Positions 1 to 12,399 of a stretch of DNA of 64,000 nucleotides are shown here, in pieces. Location: assembly GCF_047511655.1 (NCBI RefSeq), contig NC_133396.1, positions 128,349,490 to 128,413,489 on the forward strand, read 5' to 3'. The notes below the pieces were generated by a model. That model was not told the DNA's origin. It saw only the letters and a list, made by a program, of their open reading frames with translations, and made no database searches. The position numbers were made by a program, and so were the translations under genes. This DNA is from Castor canadensis. Its lineage: Eukaryota; Chordata; Mammalia; Rodentia; Castoridae. The first letter of the stretch is position 1. Every line of letters begins with the position of its first letter.

Positions 1-326
1 CTCTTTGATTTCAAGTGTACTTCACTCCTTCGTCAATCCTCAGGGGTTGTTAGACTCAGTTTGCCCTGAAGCGGCAATGATCAAGGAGGAGAAATAATAC
101 AGAGAGGGGGCCCTGGTGTCTTGAAAGAAAACCCCACTTTTATAAGACTCTGTGGTGAGAGACGTGGCAAAGGAAAAGGAAGTCTGTTACTGATACTCAG
201 CACTGTCGAGTGATAATGCAACCGTCCATCTTCCTGTTGAGGAGTCTGACATGCTTTCAGTTAGGAGTGAAATTCCCTCAGATTGGATTATTAAAACATT
301 TAAAACTTCTGGCTATTAAGAGTCCC

Positions 327-565
327 TTTGTCCTGTCTGGGGGTTGGCACCAGTGGAAGGGGAGTGGACAAGGATTGGGCAAAGGAGGGTGAATATGGTG
401 GAAATACGTACTCATGTGTGAAATGAAAAAAATGAGATCTGTTAAACTATTTTAGGAATGAGGGAAGGGGGGATAAAGGAGAATGATGAAGGGGGTGAAC
501 TCAAATATGATATAGTGTAAGAACCTTGGTAAATGTCACCATGTGCCCCCAGTACAACAGTAATA
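327..565 (+). repeat. Retroposon 3' end of an unassigned family (copy 1)
   Basis: About 240 bases align closely with 33362-33607. The shared order is GGTTGG(T/C)ACCAGTGG, GTACTCATGT, AATGAGA(C/T)CTGTT, GGGGGTGAA(T/C)TCAA, GTAAATGTCAC, then TACAA-AATA-AAAA at the end. The A-rich 3' end suggests a LINE 3' UTR. I do not recognise the family name. Confidence 0.7.
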
Positions 566-1086
566 AAATTAAAATGCTAGAAAGAGTCTTTTTGTGCATC
601 AGCTGTCTAATACATTTCTCATGGTGACTGCTGTGACATGGTGCGGTATGTATTCCTTGTTTTTGTGACTGCTGGTTGGTCATTGGAACCTCCTTCCTAC
701 ACTTGGGGAATTCCTCACAATTCAGGCAGGGCTTGTGTCCCCCTATAGAAGCAGAGGGACCAGGTACTCACTGCCCCAGCTGCCCTTGCAGCAAAGGGGC
801 AGGCATGTGACCTGGGTTTGGTCAGTTGCACATGTCCACCCTGGGATGCTGCCTCAGGAAATTGTCTTGCAAAGGAAGAAGCTGAGAAACTGAATGTTTA
901 TTCTAAAAGCAATACTCGGTTTTTGTGACAGGATGGTATCCACTATCCAGTGTTGACAGTAAGACAGGCGTCAGACTGGTTCTGTGGTATGCTTTTTTCT
1001 TTTCTTTTTTTTTTTTTTTCTTCCCTGGTGCTAGGGATTAAACTCAGGGCCTCATGCTGCTGTTCTTCTTTTTTTTTTTAACCTGC

Positions 1087-1530
1087 TATATTAGTCTGTT
1101 TTCCATTGTATAACAAAATGCCTGAGACTGGTAATGTATAAAGGACAGAGGATTATTTAGCTCACAGTTTTGGAGGCTGAAAGATCAGGTGACCCCATTG
1201 ATTTAGACTCTACTGGATCTCACAGTGCATGGAATCACAATAGTGGGAACTGGTATGGTAGAGAGAGATCAAATGGTGAGATAGAAAGCCAGAGAGCAGG
1301 GAGGAGTCAGGCTAGCTCTTTTGTAACAACTTACTCTCGTGGGAACAACTAACTTACTCTATGAGACCTGTACCAGTTCTTTCTGAGGGCAGCACCTCTA
1401 ATGACCTAATTACCTTATTCTAGATTCCATCTCTTAAAGGGTCCACCTCCCCAACACTACCAAAATAGTCAACAAGTTTCCAACACACAAACCCTCGAGA
1501 GACACACTCAAGCCATATCCAAACCATAGC
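1087..1530 (-). mobile_element. MaLR (ERVL-related) solo LTR
   Basis: The plus strand begins TATTAGTCTGTTTTCCATTG and continues ACAAAATGCCTGAGACTGG and TTTATTTAGCTCACAGTTTT, the complement of the 3' end of MST/MLT-type LTRs. It ends near CAAACCATAGCA. It is a single LTR with no internal region. Confidence 0.8.
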
Positions 1531-1794
1531 ACCTATATCACAGCCTATTTAGAATTTGGAATCCGAACACTCTAGGTCAGTAACAGGTTATAGTTACTAC
1601 AAGGAACGTGACCTGAAAATGTCATAGGAATTTCTCTGAGGTCTTTTTCCAAGTGGCTAAAGAAAATGCTGAATGAGGCAAAGCCTGGCCTTGAGAACTT
1701 TCTCCCCAACTTAAGATCAATCTTATCAGTACTTGGGTTTAACTTTTCAATCAACAATAAATTCACCCAGCTGTTTCTCAGGGAAGAGATTATG

Positions 1795-1915
1795 GCTTAG
1801 TGAATAGAGAAGGGGACTGAGAACATGTTCCTGTGAACATGGTTCTTACACTTTGCCACTGACCTTGGACAAATCAATTTGCTTCTCTTGAACTCATTTA
1901 GAAAACGGAAAGGTT
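1795..1915 (+). repeat. MIR element
   Basis: It contains the eroded core CTTTGCCACTGACCTTGGACAAATCA followed by CTCTTGAACTCATTTAGAAAACGG, the usual MIR order (quoted in part). Confidence 0.65.
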
Positions 1916-2673
1916 GTACAAAATTTTCTTTCCTCTTCCAAAACTCAGATTTTATCATCCTGTACTTATTTCCCCATCAAAAAAGACAACATAGCACTAT
2001 CTCCTTAACTGCTGTCTTTTTCAAAGACAGAAATAATATCTCTTGGGCCTAATTGATGGCATTTTAGCAAAGGTGAGTCTCATAATATTCTTAAGACAAG
2101 CACTCTAACTCATTCCACAAACATTTGTTGAGTGCATACTGGCTCAGACACTATAGTAAGGGGCTTCTAAAACAAATCGCCAACAATAAGAAACAGTTAT
2201 TCCCAAATAAATCTTGCATCCAAAAGTTTGCTTCTTGATCTTTGATTTTGGATCTCTGAGATTCAGAAAGTATCTCTCAGTCTCTTTCCATTGACACTGG
2301 CCTTTGCAGTCTGAACAGTATCAATCTTTGTGCATTTTATTGAAAGAATTATATTTTATCCCTAAATTCTCTGAGATTCATTTTCTCAAAGGCCAGAGCA
2401 GCTAATCATGGTTTTCATTCTGTTACTCAGATGACCTGAGACTGTTAGAGAAATGGGAATTCTATCAGTTAGGATGTGGTCAGGGAAGCTGACCACGGTG
2501 ACTGATGTAGAGTAAGGGTATTATCACAGGGACTGAGTCTTCTGCAATCATGGGAGGCGACTAAGCCATCTGCTGCTTCTGTGTCTGCTGCTGCCGGCTC
2601 TGAAGTCAGCAAAGCCAGCTGTTGACAAATGAAGACAGATGTGATGTTGAGGGACAAAGGGCAAAGTGGGCAG

Positions 2674-3755
2674 GGCTGGGGATGGCGTTCAGTGGCAAAG
2701 TTCTTCCTTAGTGCTGGTTGTGATCCCCAGCACTGAGGAGAAAGAGAGAGAGATTGGGAGAGAGAGAGATCCATGAGGACACACTGGAACAATCTCTCCC
2801 TTCTCCATGCAATGTGGTTGATCTCTAGGATTAAGTTCATATTCCTCAACATAGAGCATCACTGCACTTGGTCTAGGATTTGGAGAAGATGAGGAGGAAT
2901 TCCATGGGACATGGTCCTGCCCCCAATCAACAAAATGAGCCAGTAGCTAAGTGACAACCTGCCTACTATGTAACTGATCAAAGCATAAGACTGGCTGCTA
3001 CCTCACCTCTGCTTTCACAATTTCATGCAAATTTCTAGACAACTGTCACCAGGAAACATACAGGAAAGGAGATTATGGGATGCATAGTTCCAGCTTGCTT
3101 TCGTGGACACAGAACAAAACCATCATGAGAATCGCAGCACTGACACTTGTAACTCCAGAATGTGGGGAACCTCAAGTTCGAGATCAGCTTGGCCCAGGGG
3201 AGAGTTATAGAAACATACATCCTCAAACATTCTTTAGAGAAGGTCTTGAAACTCACTTTTACACATAAAACATTGCCTGTAACCCCAGAGTTGGAGGTTG
3301 AGGCAAGAGAATAACGGGTTCAAGACCAGCCTGAGCTAATAGTGAGATTCAGTCTCAAAAAGTGAAAAAAGAAAAGTCCTAGCTACTTGAGAGGCTGAGA
3401 TCTGGAGGATTGTGGTTTGAGGGTAGCTCAGGCAAAAAGCAAGCAAGACTGATCTCTGGGCATGGGGGACACACCTGTCATCCCAGGTTAGCAGCAGGCC
3501 AAGGTCAGGAGGATAGCAGCTCCAGGCCAGGCTGGGCTGAAAACGTTCATTGAGGCCCCATCTCAATGTAAAGTAGCTGGCTGTGTTGGTGTACACCTGT
3601 CACCCCAGCTGTGGCAGGGAGCATAAAATAAGAGAATTGTGGTTTAGGATGGCTCAGGCAAAAGGCAAGACTATCTCCAAAATAACCATAGCATCTGCCT
3701 AGCAAGTATGGAGCCCTGAGTTAAAACCTCAGAACTGCTTAAAAAAAAAAAAAAA
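2674..3755 (+). repeat. Worn SINE cluster (ID-like, B1-like, dimeric)
   Basis: An ID-like piece is at about 2674-2738. B1-like pieces are at about 3133-3225 and 3272-3362, and dimer fragments at 3380-3610 and 3580-3755. Divergence is high, so the copies are old. Confidence 0.6.
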
Positions 3756-3851
3756 AGATGATGGGGGAAAAAAGGCATAAAATAAGACTAAATAAATGAG
3801 AAACTATATTATGCTCATAGATGGGAACACTCAATATTGAAAATTAAAGAA

Positions 3852-4068
3852 TCCAGGACTGGCAGAGTGGCTCAAGTGGTAGTAGTATCTGCTTAGCAAG
3901 CATGAGGTCCTGAGTTCAAATCCCAGTATCACTAAAAAAAAATCCAATGAAAGCCAGGCGTGGTGGTACATGCTTGCAATCCCAGCACTCAGGAGGCTGA
4001 GACAGGAGGATTGTGAGTTCAAGGCCAGCCTGGGCTACCTGGTGATTCCCTGCCTCAAAAAAAAAATT
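3852..4068 (+). repeat. tRNA-derived SINE followed by a B1-like SINE
   Basis: The first (3852-3941) has the A-box-like TGGCTCAAGTGGTAGTAG and B-box-like GAGTTCAAATCCCAG. The second (3949-4068) has GGCGTGGTGGTACATGCTTG, CAGCACTCAGGAGGCTGAG and AAGGCCAGCCTGGGCTACC. Each ends in an A-tail. Confidence 0.85.
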
Positions 4069-4653
4069 CCAGACAATATCCCAATAGACATACTTTGTAA
4101 AACCTGTACTGCACATGAAAGATTAAAGAGCCAGAATAGCCAGGATAGTTTTAAAGAGCAAGGTAGGGTAAGTTATTCCACGAGATCGAACCTCTCAGGA
4201 AGACATAATATTTAAAATCATGGTGCTAGCTAGGGACTGCAAATCTGCAGGCGAATAGGGAGCTAGACACAGACCCATACAAATGTGTTCAAGGGAACAC
4301 TACAAAGTTTGTAGTGAAAAAAGATACTATTAAAATTATATTAGAATAATCAATAATCCCTAGTTGAAAAAACAGAATAGATCCGTGTTGTACCACATCT
4401 AAAAATAACCCAGATGGATAAAAACCTTAAATATTAAAAGCAAACAAAAAATTTTCTTAAACTGAGATCTCACTATTTTGCCCAGGCTGTTCTCGATTTC
4501 CTAGGCTGAAGCAAGAGGGTTGCTTTAGCCTACCTAGTAGTTGGAACTACAGGTGCGCACACCATGCCGCCAAAATGATAACATTTCCATTAGAGAATAT
4601 TGGAGAATATTTTTTATGACATTTGGCCCAAATTTTAAGAGACCAATAATTTT

Positions 4654-6035
4654 TAAAATTTTATTATTCATATGTGCATACAAGGCTTGGGTCATTTCTC
4701 CCCCCTGCCCTCACCCCCTCCCTTACCACCCACTCCGCCCCTTCCCTCTCCCCCCCCCAATACCCAGCAGAAACTATTTTGCCCTTATCTCTAGTTTTGT
4801 TGAAGAGAGAGTATAAGCAATAATAGGAAGGAACAAGGGTTTTTGCTGGTTGAGATAAGGATAGCTATACAGGGAGTTGACTCACATTGATTTCCTGTGC
4901 ATGTGTGTTACCTTCTAGGTTAATTCTTTTTGATCTCACCTTTTCTCTAGTTCCTGGTCCCCTTCTCCTATTGGCCTCAGTTGCTTTTAAGGTATCTGCT
5001 TTAGTTTCTCTGCGTTGAGGGCAACAAATGCTAGCTAATTTTTTAGGTGTCTTACCTATCCTCACCCCTCCCTTGTGTGCTCTCGCTTTTATCATGTGCT
5101 CAAAGTCCAATCCCCTTGTTGTGTTTGCCCTTGATCTAATGTCCACATATGAGGGAGAACATATGATTTTTGGTCTTTTGGGCCAGGCTAACCTCACTCA
5201 GAATGATGTTCTCCAATTCCATCCATTTACCAGCGAATGATAACATTTCATTCTTCTTCATGGCTGCATAAAATTCCATTGTGTATAGATACCACATTTT
5301 CTTGATCCATTCGTAGTTGGGGGGCATCTTGGCTGTTTCCATAACTTGGCTATTGTGAATAGTGCCGCAATAAACATGGGTGTGCAGGCGCCTCTGGAGT
5401 CACCTGTGTCACAGTCTTTTGGGTATATCCCCAAGAGTGGTATTGCTGGATCATATGGTAGATCAATGTTTAGCTCTTTAAGTAGCCTCCAGATTTTTTT
5501 CCAGAGTGGTTGTACTAGTTTACATTCCCACCAACAGTGTAAGAGGGTTCCTTTTTCCCCGCATCCTCGCCAACACCTGTTGTTGGTGGTGTTGCTGATG
5601 ATGGCTATTCTAACAGGGGTGAGGTGGAATCTTAGTGTGGTTTTAATTTGCATTTCCTTTATTGCTAGAGATGGTGAGCATTTTTTCATGTGTTTTTTGG
5701 CCATTTGAATTTCTTCTTTTGAGAAAGTTCTGTTTAGTTCACTTGCCCACTTCTTTATTGGTTCATTAATTTTGGTAGAATTTAGTTTTTTAAGTTCCCT
5801 ATATATTCTGGTTATCAGTCCTTTGTCTGATGTGTAGCTGGCAAATATTTTCTCCCACTCTGTGGGTGTTCTCTTCAGTTTAGAGACCATTTCTTTTAAT
5901 GAACAGAAGCTTTTTAGTTTTATGAGGTCCCATTTATCCATGCTATCTCTTAGTTGCTGTGCTGCTGGGGTTTCATTGAGAAAGTTCTTACCTGTACCTA
6001 CTAACTCCAGAGTATTTCCTACTCTTTCCTGTAAG
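4654..6035 (-). mobile_element. Young L1, 5'-truncated 3' end (ORF2 C-terminus plus 3' UTR)
   Basis: On the minus strand the end of L1 ORF2 is visible, including the cysteine motif C-x3-C-x7-H-x4-C ([18 protein letters not shown]) and [14 protein letters not shown], followed by a G-rich 3' UTR. A one-base deletion near 5,315, seen by comparison with the copy at 9,787, shifts the frame. A perfect 13-bp target duplication, GACCAATAATTTT, flanks it at 4641-4653 and 6036-6048. It is about 1.4 kb of a normal 6-7 kb element and cannot move on its own. Confidence 0.93.
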
Positions 6036-6167
6036 GACCAATAATTTTGACATTATTTAAACTTAAAACTTCTGTAAAAATAAGACACCATAAAGTGAAA
6101 AACAAGCCACAGGCTAAGAGACTATAACTGCAATAAACATAACTGACAAGAAGTTGTTATTATTAAT

Positions 6168-6351
6168 TTTGCAGTACTGGGGTTTGAATTCAGGGCCTAT
6201 ACCCTGAGCCACTCCACCAGCTCTTTTTTGTGGATTTTTTTCAACATAGGGTCTCACAAACTATTTGCCTGGGCTGGCTTTGAACTTCGATCCTCCTGAT
6301 CTCTGCCTCCTGAGTAGCTGGGATTGCAGGCATGAGCCACAGCACCAGCCT
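6168..6351 (-). repeat. Dimeric SINE, tRNA-like plus B1-like, antisense
   Basis: On the plus strand a complement of the tRNA-like half (GCAGTACTGGGGTTTGAATTC) is followed by a complement of the B1-like half (CCTCCTGAGTAGCTGGGATTG). The linker has TCAACATAGGGTCTCACAAA. A further antisense tRNA-type SINE lies at 6571-6646. Confidence 0.85.
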
Positions 6352-7181
6352 AGGAGTTAATATTTATAATATATAAAGAACCCTTACAAATCAATAAGAA
6401 AATGAAAAACTACTCAATAGCAAAAGAGGCCAAGAGGAACAAGCAATTCACAAAAGAAAATACTCAAGTATTTATTAACACAAAAAAAGAGGGTCAACTC
6501 TACTACTAGCAAGAGAAATTGATATTAAAACAATAATTAGATTCTATTAATATTCATCAGATTTAAAAATCTTTTTTTTGGTGATACTGGGATTTGAACT
6601 CAGGGCCTCACGGCACTCTACTACTTGAGCCACACCTCCAGTCCTCAAAATCATTTTAAAGTCTACAAAACCAATTACTAGTAAGGATAGGAAGAATGGA
6701 GAATTTATATTTTGCTAGTGGAAAGTAAACTGATCGGCATAACTGTGGGAGGCAGTGACTGACAAAACAACTAACAGAGCTGAGGACGCAGGTAACGTAC
6801 AGACACTTCCAGAACTCTTGCGTGTCTGTTGAGAAGTGCACAAGAATATTCACTGCAGCACTGATATGCGTGCCCATCAGTAGGTGAGTGGGTAAGTACA
6901 ATCTGAAGTGTAACCATTCAATGAAAAAAATGCAACAGTTAACCAGAGTGAGTATAAAAATTTATCTTGAAATGAAAAAAGCAATTTGCAGAATCATATT
7001 TACAGTATGACACTATTAAAGCTTAGAGACAGGTGGAACATGAACACACATTATAGAATACGTGAAATGCACAAAACATGCAAGAGCATGACAGACTAAG
7101 ATAACGGACCCTGCTAGGGAGAAAGAGAAAGGGGTTTTATCACAAGAGGGGATTCAACTATACGTGTGAGGTTAAATTTCT

Positions 7182-7207
7182 TACACACACACACACACAC
7201 ACACACA
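7182..7207 (+). repeat. (AC)n microsatellite
   Basis: An uninterrupted AC run of about 13 units. Confidence 0.95.
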
Positions 7208-7444
7208 GACAAAGCAGCTGGAGACTTGACAAACTGGATGGTAGACACATTGCTTTGAAATTAGTCACTATACTTTGTTTTCCTGAGACCATTCGTAAGT
7301 GGAAGGAAGAAAAGGGAGGAAAAGAGAGAGAGAAAAAAATTTCAAACTCTACAACTCATTTCCTGCTCAATGCTATGATTTCGTGCTGGCCCCCTCTTCA
7401 CAGTACAGGAACATGGTAGAGTGGAGGAGAAAATGTCTCTTTTA

Positions 7445-7700
7445 AGCCAGGTGTGGCGGTGTACACCTGTAGTTCCAGTTTCTTGGGAGACTGAGGCAGG
7501 TGAGCATTTTGTTTTCTTTTGGCCACACTAGGGTTTGAACTCAAGAGTTTCACACTTGCTAGACAGGCGCTCTACCACTTGAGCCACTCCACCAGCCCTG
7601 TTTTGTGATGGGTTTTTTCAAGATAGGGTCTCCAGAACTATTTGCCTAGGCTGCCTTTGAACCAAGAGTAGCTAGGATTACAGGCGTGAGCCGCTGGCAT
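7445..7700. repeat. B1 fragment (+) next to an antisense dimeric SINE
   Basis: GCCAGGTGTGGCGGTGTACA begins a short B1 piece (7445-7503). It is followed by an antisense dimer with TAGGGTTTGAACTCAAGAG, CCACTTGAGCCACTCCACC and GGATTACAGGCGTGAGCC. Confidence 0.8.
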
Positions 7701-8224
7701 CCTGAGGAACATAAAGAGACCCCAACTCAGAATAGAAGCAACAACAAGCTACAAAAGAAAAACAGCATATCCTGTTTTCCAAAGATTCAACTTCTGATCC
7801 TAACTTCATCCCTTTTGAGTAATGGAAAACCAGTATCTGATTCAAATGATCTGACTCAAATGACATAATTTAAAAGGTACAAAGCTGGATTATTTGATTC
7901 ATATTGGGTTGGTTTCTTCTCTATAAAACAGGAAAATAGGAAACCCAGCTCCTAGAGAGGTTGTGAGACTTACCTACGACAGCTGGTCTAAAGTAACTCC
8001 ACAGAGCCAGCCATACAGTCACTATTAAGTGACAAATGCAGGACAGGCAAGCCATTTCCTTCCCTCATTTCCAGCTTCCTGCCTCTCCTTTCCCACTCCC
8101 AATCTCCTGCTTCTCAAGTCTACATTTTGCTGAAAGATTGATTTTCTTGGCTTTCTCACAAACATTTCTATATTCCCAGACATTCTTAAAAGGCAAAGGA
8201 CATCCGCCCTCCTCAATTCTGTAG

Positions 8225-8335
8225 ATAGGGAAATTTAAGGTCATAAAAATGAAGAAACTATCTAACTTACACGTGGTATTTAGGAGAGTAGCTAGTTCGG
8301 ATTCTTGGCCTGCTATTCCAAACACTCTGGCTAAT
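8225..8335 (-). repeat. Probable MIR fragment, antisense
   Basis: AGATAGGGAAATTTAAGG and a following AGCTAGTTCGGATTCTTGGCC resemble a degraded antisense MIR. Confidence 0.4.
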
Positions 8336-8857
8336 ATCTTCAGAGAAACCAAGAAACAAAAATTACCAAAAGCAAGCAGGCTTAAAAAATCACCTGAAAG
8401 AATCTGCCTCGGGACTTCTTGACAGACAGCAGGGAGAAACCATGTCCCAGATTCTAAACTTTCCACACCCTCCAATGTCCACCAAAACAAGTAATTGCCA
8501 TTTCACTATCACCAAGACTCAAAGAAGTGAACGTAAAGCAGTGTGAGTGGACATAAAAAAGTAGCACACAGCCCAGAAAATTAACACAATATTAGCTCAC
8601 AGATGATCCAGCCATTCAAATGGCCTAACAGTCAGAAACCCAAAACGTTAAAATTGTTGAAATCTAATTCCTGAAGATGCTAGGGAACCCTTAGAGAATT
8701 CTTATATGAAATAATGCCTAACCAAGACTTCATATTGCCAAGTTAGATAATTGTGTAGAACAATGAAAAGCAAAATAGACCTGGTAAGAAAAAATAGAAT
8801 CAGTGAGATGAAAAATAATTGAGAAAAATAAATACAGGAAATAAAAATTACATGTCG

Positions 8858-9778
8858 CTTTTTTTTCCCCCTGTGTTGGGAATCAAACTCAGGGCCTCAC
8901 ACTTGCCAGGAAGATGGTTTTGCTTTTGTTTTTTCAAACAGTCTTCCGATGTAGCCCAGGCTGGCCTCGAACTCACAATCCTCCTGCCTCTGCCTCCTAA
9001 ATGCTGGGATTACATGTACCATGCCGTGCTCAGCCCCTAGATTTTAGAATAATGTGAAAGAGGAAGACAACCAAGTTCTGAATAACGTAAGGCTCAGACA
9101 GTTTTTTAAATGGGCCCAGATGTGATCAATAAAAATATAGAAGTATTTTTTGTCTGAAAAAAAGAAACAACTGAGATTAGACACAAGGATGGAATCAAAA
9201 TAACTTGTAGAATTCCAAAACTTTGGAAAAAGAAATGACTAGTAAAAATGAAATCTTTGTAAGCCTTCCAACCTGCAAAAAAAAAAAAAAAGCGGGGAAT
9301 ATGTTATTTACAGCAGCTCTATATCTTGTTATTAAAACAAAGCTAAAGTGTTGGAGGGGAAAAAAGACATTTATTACAAGTATACATTTCATTTGCAAAG
9401 AAATGGATCCCGAAAGCAATATTAGTTTGGCTAAGTGTGAATAAAATCTTTTTGGCAGGATTTTGAACTCAGGTCTTTGCTTTTGCTAGGCAAGTGCTTG
9501 TAACCACTTCAGCCATGCTCCTAGCCCTGTTGTTTAGTTATTGTTTTTAATAACATCTGAGGGTTTTTTTTTCCAGTTTTAGGGTGGTGTGGACCACAAT
9601 CCTCTTATTTATGCTCCTCTGTTGCTGGGATAACAGCTGAGCGCTACTATGCACAACTTTATTGGTTGAGATGGATTCTTGATAACTTTCTCCAGGGCTG
9701 GCCTGGAATCGCAATCCTCCCCAATCTCTGCCTCCCAAGTAGCTGGGATTACAAGAGTGAGTCACTTTACCCAACCTC
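8858..9778 (-). repeat. Three antisense SINEs (8858-9037, 9448-9527, 9550-9778)
   Basis: The first joins a tRNA-like part to a B1 part (AGCCCAGGCTGGCCTCGAAC). The second is a lone tRNA-type copy. The third is B1-like and was the landing site of the young L1 at 9787. Confidence 0.75.
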
Positions 9779-9786
9779 TAAATCTT

Positions 9787-10584
9787 TTTTTTTTCCTTTT
9801 TCTTTTATTATTCATTTGTGCATACAAGGCTTGGGTCATTTCTCCCCCCTGCTCCCACCCCCTCCCTTACCACCCACTCCGCCCCTTCCCTCTTCCCCCC
9901 CCCAATACCCAGCAGAAACTATTTTGCCCTTATTTCTAATTTTGTTGAAGAGAGAGTATAAGCAATAATAGGAAGGAACAACTGTTTTTGCTGGTTGAGA
10001 TAAGGATAGCTATACAGGGAGTTCACTCACATTAATTTCCTGAGCCTGTGTGTTACCTTCTAGGTTAATTCTTTTTGATCTCACCTTTTCTCTAGTTCCT
10101 GGTCCCCTTCTCCTATTGGCCTCAGTTGCTTTTAAGGTATCTGCTTTAGTTTCTCTGCGTTAAGGGCAACAAATGCTAGCTAGTTTTTTAGGTGTCTTAC
10201 CTATCCTCACCCCTCCCTTGTGTGCTCTCGCTTTTATCATGTGCTCATAGTCCAATCCCCTTGTTGTGTTTGCCCTTGATCTAATGTCCACATATGAGCG
10301 AGAACATACGATTTTTGGTCTTTTGGGCCAGCCTAACCTCACTCAGAATGATGTTCTCCAATTCCATCCATTTACCAGCGAATGATAACATTTCGTTCTT
10401 CTTCATGGCTGCATAAAATTCCATTGTGTATAGATACCACATTTTCTTAATCCATTCGTCAGTGGTGGGGCATCTTGGCTGTTTCCATAACTTGGCTATT
10501 GTGAATAGTGCCGCAATAAACATGGGTGTGCAGGTGCCTCTGGAGTAACCTGTGTCACAGTCTTTTGGGTATATCCCCAAGAGT
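9787..10584 (-). mobile_element. Young L1, 5'-truncated 3' end (about 0.8 kb)
   Basis: This element is nearly identical to the 3' part of the copy at 4,654-6,035, with the same C-rich plus-strand block followed by the end of ORF2. The 16-bp target duplication CCAACCTCTAAATCTT is perfect at 9771-9786 and 10585-10600. The insertion landed at the end of an older B1-like SINE. Confidence 0.93.
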
Positions 10585-11186
10585 CCAACCTCTAAATCTT
10601 GAAGAAGCATGTATTCTGTATTTTGTGTCTTGTTCACAGGTGCCAGGGACAATGGCAGCTATTGCTGTCTGAGGAAAAGTGAGGGTGGTTAGTTTAACGT
10701 ATCCTGTTGGCTGAGCTGTAAGTCCCATTTATTCAAATTCTATTCTAAGCACTGATATGAAGGTTATTCTGAAGATGTGATAAGGTCACAATCATTGGCT
10801 TTAAGGAAAGGAGACTGTCCTAGGTAACCCTGTGGCTTGCTTTAATTAGTTATAAAGCCTAAGAACAGAACTGAGGAGAAACTCCACCTGTGGGCTGAAG
10901 TCTAGCTCACCAGGGAGTTCGAGCCTGCCCTGAGGATTTTGGATTTCTTTTAGCCTGCCCTTATAATCACATAGCTTTTTTCCTCAAAATAAATCTTAGT
11001 ATGCATTTCCTACTGGTTCTTTTCGTCTGCTAGAATCCTGATCAAGGTGGTAATATTAGGTGTAGTTACTGGCTAGTCTTCTAAATTGATATTAGAAAAA
11101 ATATATAGAAGAAATACTGACTTTTTAGAAATTATAAAACCTCTAAGTAAATGAATGCCAAAATATGATAAAGAAACCAAAATAGA

Positions 11187-11400
11187 CCAAGTACGGTGAT
11201 ACATACTTGTAGACCCAGCACTCAGGAAGCTGAGGAAGAGGCAAGGAGGATCATTTGAGTCCATGAGTTTAAGACCACCCTGGGTAATATAGCAAAACCC
11301 GTTTCAAAACAAACAAACAAATGCCTCAAGTATGCAAAACTGCTTCATGTTTTATAAGCATGAAGCCCTAGGTTCAAATCCCAGTTCTACCAAATAAAAA
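11187..11400 (+). repeat. B1-like SINE with a decayed tRNA-like right half
   Basis: GTAGACCCAGCACTCAGGAA and AAGACCACCCTGGGTAATAT mark the left half. AAGCATGAAGCCCTAGGTTC and AAATCCCAGTTCTACC mark the right half. Confidence 0.7.
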
Positions 11401-11696
11401 CAAAAACAAACTGGTATTGCGGCTCCCCTCCCCCACTCTCCTGTATTATTCACTCTGGGGTAAGCCAGTAGCTGCCCGTGGAGAGTCTGTGTGTGAAGTA
11501 ATGGGGCAGCTGGCCATCGGCCACCAGAGGCCTTTTGACAACAGCTATGTGAGTGAGCTTGGAAGCAAACTTTTCAGTCCCTGTGAGATCTTCAGAAGAC
11601 TAAAGCACCCAGCAACATCTTGACTGCAACTTCACTGGAAACTTGCCAGAACTAACACGTTAACACACTTTTTACTTTTAAATTTAATTAATTTCT

Positions 11697-11890
11697 TTGT
11701 TTTGGCAGTACTGGGATTCGAACTTAGGGCACCAGGCACTCTACCACTTGAGCCACTCTGCTACCCTTTATTTTGAGTTTTTCAAGATAGGGTCTCTCAA
11801 ACTATTTTGCCCAGGCTGGCTTCAGACCTCAATCCTCTGCCTCCTGAGTAGCTGGGATTACAGGGATGAGCTGCTGGCTCGCCTGGCCAT
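11697..11890 (-). repeat. Dimeric SINE, antisense
   Basis: It has GGCAGTACTGGGATTCGAAC, CTACCACTTGAGCCACTCTG, a linker TCAAGATAGGGTCTCTCAAA and GAGTAGCTGGGATTACAGGG. Confidence 0.85.
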
Positions 11891-12399
11891 TAACCCACTT
11901 CCATTGAGATTTCTGACTGCCAGAAATTGAATGAGATAATAAATGTCTGTAATTTAAGCTAGTACCATGTCCCTTCAAAATTGATTTAAAAGATAGAGGA
12001 AACAAAGCAAAACCCATAGAAAAGGCAGAATTAGAGAAATAAGGATAAAAATTAGGAAGCATAAAATAGAAACTGATGAACAGAGTATAAAAATTAAACT
12101 GATTGCCGCTAGAAGGCAAAAGAACATAAATTATTTCTAATCAGTTACATAATATGCTGCTAATATAGATATTTAAAAATCAAAGGTCTACCAAAAACAG
12201 CCCGGAGCGTCACGTAGTGAGGGGTAGGTCCTCAACGCTCTCCCTCTTCTTATAAAGTCACCAGTATTCAATCGTGGAGCCCCCAGCCCTGCTGACCTTA
12301 CCTACTACTCATTATCTACCAAAGTCCCACCCTTCTAACACCTCACAACTGGGATTAAATTTCACAGTGAGTTTCAGAGGGGAACAAGCCATATTAAAG

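Larger units (their letters stand above)
4070..7150 (+). mobile_element. Old L1 (L1M-like) 3' fragments, broken by SINEs and the young L1
   Basis: Blocks at about 4370-4640, 6049-6165, 6355-6570 and 6650-7100 resemble the end of ORF2 and the 3' UTR of ancient mammalian L1. Examples are the target-like phrases around AATCAATAAGAAAATGAAAA and TTCACTGCAGCACTGATA. The divergence is high, so the subfamily is not assigned. Confidence 0.5.

Noticed and set aside
2469-2852. 127-codon open frame on the minus strand
   Set aside because: It runs through an ID-like SINE and a purine-rich stretch, with low-complexity peptide and no splice or start support.
5258-5941. 227-codon frame as a host gene
   Set aside because: It is the end of L1 ORF2 in a 5'-truncated element bounded by a target duplication.
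8065-8490. 141-codon open frame on the minus strand
   Set aside because: It has no recognisable family, overlaps a probable MIR, and sits in repeat-rich intergenic DNA with no exon signals. It looks like chance.
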